This document shows positions 62,098 through 64,000 of a stretch of DNA of 64,000 nt, one piece after another. This DNA comes from GCA-2731375 sp964631725. Its GTDB lineage: Bacteria; Pseudomonadota; Alphaproteobacteria; GCA-2731375. The stretch spans positions 1 through 64,000 of the forward strand of contig CAZVYX010000015.1 in the NCBI GenBank assembly GCA_964631725.1, read 5' to 3'. How positions within the stretch are numbered: position 1 is the first letter of the stretch; each line of letters starts with the position of its first letter. Made by a program: the position numbers and the translations under genes. Below the pieces are notes generated by a model, which was not told the DNA's origin, did no database searches, and saw nothing but the letters and a program-made list of their open reading frames with translations.

Positions 62098-63867
62098 ATG
62101 AATCTTGCCGGCCAATTTACCCGTGCCCGTCGCGTCTTGCGCAACGACCAGGCGCTGATGGCTGTGGTCGCCGCTCTGGTCGGGGTCCTGGTGGCCTACG
62201 CCGCAATTGCCTTTCGCCTGAGCATTGGCGGTGTGCAATGGCTGTCTTATGGAATCTACGCCGAACGGCTGATTGGCAGGGTAGCGGAACTGCCCATTTG
62301 GCAGGTGCTGCTGGTTCCGACAGCCGGCGGCTTGCTGGTCGGGCTATTTCTGCACTTTATCATGCCCGGCGGACGCCCCATGGGTGTCGCCAACGTGATC
62401 GAGGCCATGGCCCTGCGCAACGGCCGCATGCGCCTGCGTGACGGCTTGGCCGCCGCCAGCGTCAGCGTCCTTTCATTGGGCGTCGGCGCGTCCGCCGGGC
62501 GGGAAGGCCCCATGGTCCACCTCGGCGCGGCCATTGCCGGCGGTGCCACCCGTCGCCTCGGCCTATCGCCCCATCTGGCCCGAACCTTGCTGGGATGCGG
62601 CGTCGCGGCCTCGGTCGCGGCCTCGTTCAACGCGCCCATCGCCGGTGTCTTCTTCGCGCTCGAAGTGATCATCGGACACTACGCCCTGTCCGCATTTGCC
62701 CCCGTTGTCATCGCTTCCGTCGCGGGCACGGTCATCTGCCGGGCCCATTTGGGCGAGCAACCGGCATTCCTGCTGCCGCAGTTTGGCATCCACTCGGCCT
62801 GGGAGTTTCCCGCCTTCATGATGCTGGGCGCGGTCTGCGCCGCCGTCGCTGTCATATTCATGTGGTCGATATTCTATGCCGAACGGGTTGTCGACAGCCT
62901 GAAAATACCCGATTGGGTGAAGCCCGCCGCTGGTGGACTGGCGGTGGGCGCCATCGCGGTGGAGTTTCCGCATGTCCTGGGTGTCGGCTACGAAGCAACG
63001 GATGCGGCCTTGAACGAACTGTTGCCCCTATGGCTGTTATTGATGTTGATACCATTGAAGACAGCGGCCACGGCAATCAGCATCGGCTGCCGTTTCGGCG
63101 GCGGCGTTTTCTCACCCTCGCTGTACCTGGGCGCCATGACGGGGGGCGCCTTCGGCATCATCGCGGCGGCTGCCTTCCCCCATCTTGCCGCCTCGCAAGG
63201 CGCCTATGCCATCGTCGGCATGTCCGCCGTGGCCGCCGCTACTTTAGGTGCGCCGATCTCAACCATCTTGATCGTCTTCGAATTGACCGGCGACTATCAG
63301 ATTACCGTCGCGGTCATGGTGGCAACATCGACCGCCACGGTGATCGTTCAGCAAGTTCAGGGCCGCAGCTTCTTTCACTGGCAATTGGAGAACCGAGGCC
63401 TGAACCTGCGCGGCGGCCGGGCCCGTCACCTGCTGCAAACCCTGACGGTGCGGGACATTCTGGCCAAGGACTTCGACAAGATACCCGAACGCACATCAAT
63501 CGCGGAAATCAAGAGTTTGTTTAGCCGGTTACCTCATGGCACGTTCGTCGTCGTTGATGACAGTGACAAACTGGTGGGCACGATATCCTTCGCGGATTTG
63601 AAACATATCGCCTTTGACAGTGGCCTGGACAGCTTGATCAACGCACGTGATGTCGCGCATACGCAGGCCCCGGCACCGCTGGCGGACGACACGCTGGAGG
63701 AAGTTCTGGCGGTGATGGATGTATCGGGTGAGGAACATCTGGCGGTGATCGCGGCTCCGGACGACCAAAGCGTCCTTGGCATCGTCCATCATAGTGACGT
63801 CTTGCGCGCCTATAACCGTGCCCTGCTTGAAGCCCAGGCCGAGGAGCATGACGACACCCGGCGATAG
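62098..63867 (+). CDS. ClC family chloride channel/transporter with CBS domains
   Basis: A 589-residue inner-membrane protein with about 10-12 membrane helices. Selectivity motifs are GVGASAGREGPMVHLGA (GREGP with the external gating glutamate) and RFGGGVFSPSLYLG. Two CBS domains fill the C-terminal 130 residues (TVRDILAKDFDKIPERTSI and DTLEEVLAVMDVSG), which may bind adenine nucleotides. The intracellular proton glutamate of exchangers is not obvious, so channel or antiporter cannot be decided. ATG 62098. Confidence 0.93.
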   Translation: MNLAGQFTRARRVLRNDQALMAVVAALVGVLVAYAAIAFRLSIGGVQWLSYGIYAERLIGRVAELPIWQVLLVPTAGGLLVGLFLHFIMPGGRPMGVANVIEAMALRNGRMRLRDGLAAASVSVLSLGVGASAGREGPMVHLGAAIAGGATRRLGLSPHLARTLLGCGVAASVAASFNAPIAGVFFALEVIIGHYALSAFAPVVIASVAGTVICRAHLGEQPAFLLPQFGIHSAWEFPAFMMLGAVCAAVAVIFMWSIFYAERVVDSLKIPDWVKPAAGGLAVGAIAVEFPHVLGVGYEATDAALNELLPLWLLLMLIPLKTAATAISIGCRFGGGVFSPSLYLGAMTGGAFGIIAAAAFPHLAASQGAYAIVGMSAVAAATLGAPISTILIVFELTGDYQITVAVMVATSTATVIVQQVQGRSFFHWQLENRGLNLRGGRARHLLQTLTVRDILAKDFDKIPERTSIAEIKSLFSRLPHGTFVVVDDSDKLVGTISFADLKHIAFDSGLDSLINARDVAHTQAPAPLADDTLEEVLAVMDVSGEEHLAVIAAPDDQSVLGIVHHSDVLRAYNRALLEAQAEEHDDTRR

Positions 63868-63930
63868 AGATCGGAGCCGATGTTGAATCTGGCAGCCAAG
63901 GAAAGCGGCCGGCCAAGGCAATTATCCACG

Positions 63931-63989
63931 GTCCCTAGAGCATGTCTTTTCTAAACATGCTCAGATACCTGGGACTATTAAGAAAAGAC
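63931..63989. repeat. Nested inverted repeats at the window edge
   Basis: GAGCATGT (63938-63945) pairs with ACATGCTC (63955-63962), enclosed by GTCCC (63931-63935) and GGGAC (63971-63975). A competing pairing joins GTCTTTTCT (63944-63952) with AGAAAAGAC (63981-63989). It lies after the ClC gene; it may be a terminator, attenuator or repeat, and the downstream context is cut off. Confidence 0.45.
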
Positions 63990-64000
63990 CAATTGAGCCA

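Noticed and set aside
1..64000. Mobile elements, prophage, CRISPR or toxin-antitoxin pairs
   Set aside because: No transposase, integrase, phage structural gene, repeat-spacer array or paired small toxin genes could be recognised in either strand.

Overview
The window is a GC-rich, gene-dense piece of an alphaproteobacterial chromosome, probably from a Rhodospirillales-like lineage. The supporting markers are CcrM (GANTC methylase), split glycine decarboxylase GcvPA/GcvPB, an FO ATP synthase block with both b and b' subunits, the APH-fold homoserine kinase ThrB, ETF-ubiquinone oxidoreductase, an IalB-like protein, DUF2244 next to endonuclease III, and a TipF-like EAL protein. A run of ten Ns at 54365-54374 shows it is a draft or metagenome scaffold. 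No rRNA, tRNA, CRISPR array, insertion sequence, prophage or plasmid gene was recognised; almost everything is vertically inherited housekeeping sequence.

Layout. 1-8.2 kb: M81 peptidase, acyl-CoA dehydrogenase, TipF-like protein, CDF transporter, then a three-gene cassette (aminotransferase, DenD-like dehydrogenase, SDR). 8.2-11.2 kb: a PPP-type phosphatase fold that has lost its metal ligands, dapB, a very strong hairpin, DUF2244 and nth. 11.2-17.2 kb: the glycine cleavage operon gcvT-gcvH-gcvPA-gcvPB followed by a divergent alanine racemase homologue, all behind a promoter and a tandem glycine riboswitch. 17.3-23.1 kb: lipoprotein, ispH-thrB-rnhA-M20 peptidase, and a DHA2 efflux pump. 23.2-25.8 kb: FO genes atpI-B-E-F'-F. 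26.0-36.4 kb: smc, dsbA-like, dciA-like, mutY, ccrM, rnhB, a cation/proton antiporter and a methyltransferase. 36.4-41.7 kb: quinone oxidoreductase, SpoU methyltransferase, IalB-like protein, rlmN, ankyrin protein, a small secreted protein and enoyl-CoA hydratase. 41.8-49.4 kb: prs, rplY, pth, a membrane/spermidine-synthase fusion, ychF, MaoC hydratase and a radical SAM protein. 49.5-54.2 kb: two small glycosyltransferases, moaB, a soluble lytic transglycosylase and a family-4-type uracil-DNA glycosylase. 54.3-60.5 kb: ETF-QO, TPR lipoprotein, ispE, lipoprotein hydrolase and DUF3108. 60.5-64 kb: an AT-rich leader with a small secreted Ala/Ser/Thr-rich protein, then thioesterase and ClC transporter.

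How the genes work together. The glycine operon is the clearest regulatory unit: glycine sensing is expected to control its own breakdown and, unusually, a PLP racemase. The dciA/dsbA/smc and mutY/ccrM/rnhB blocks hold replication, repair and chromosome functions. IspH and IspE both serve the MEP isoprenoid route. ETF-QO, acyl-CoA dehydrogenase, enoyl-CoA hydratase and MaoC fit fatty or dicarboxylic acid oxidation into the quinone pool.

I did not find a clear new multi-gene system. The best candidates for new biology are the dead phosphatase fold (8217-8993), the divergent racemase in the glycine regulon, the TipF-like protein with a broken catalytic motif, the cluster of GANTC sites in front of ccrM, and the isolated small secreted protein with its AT-rich leader.
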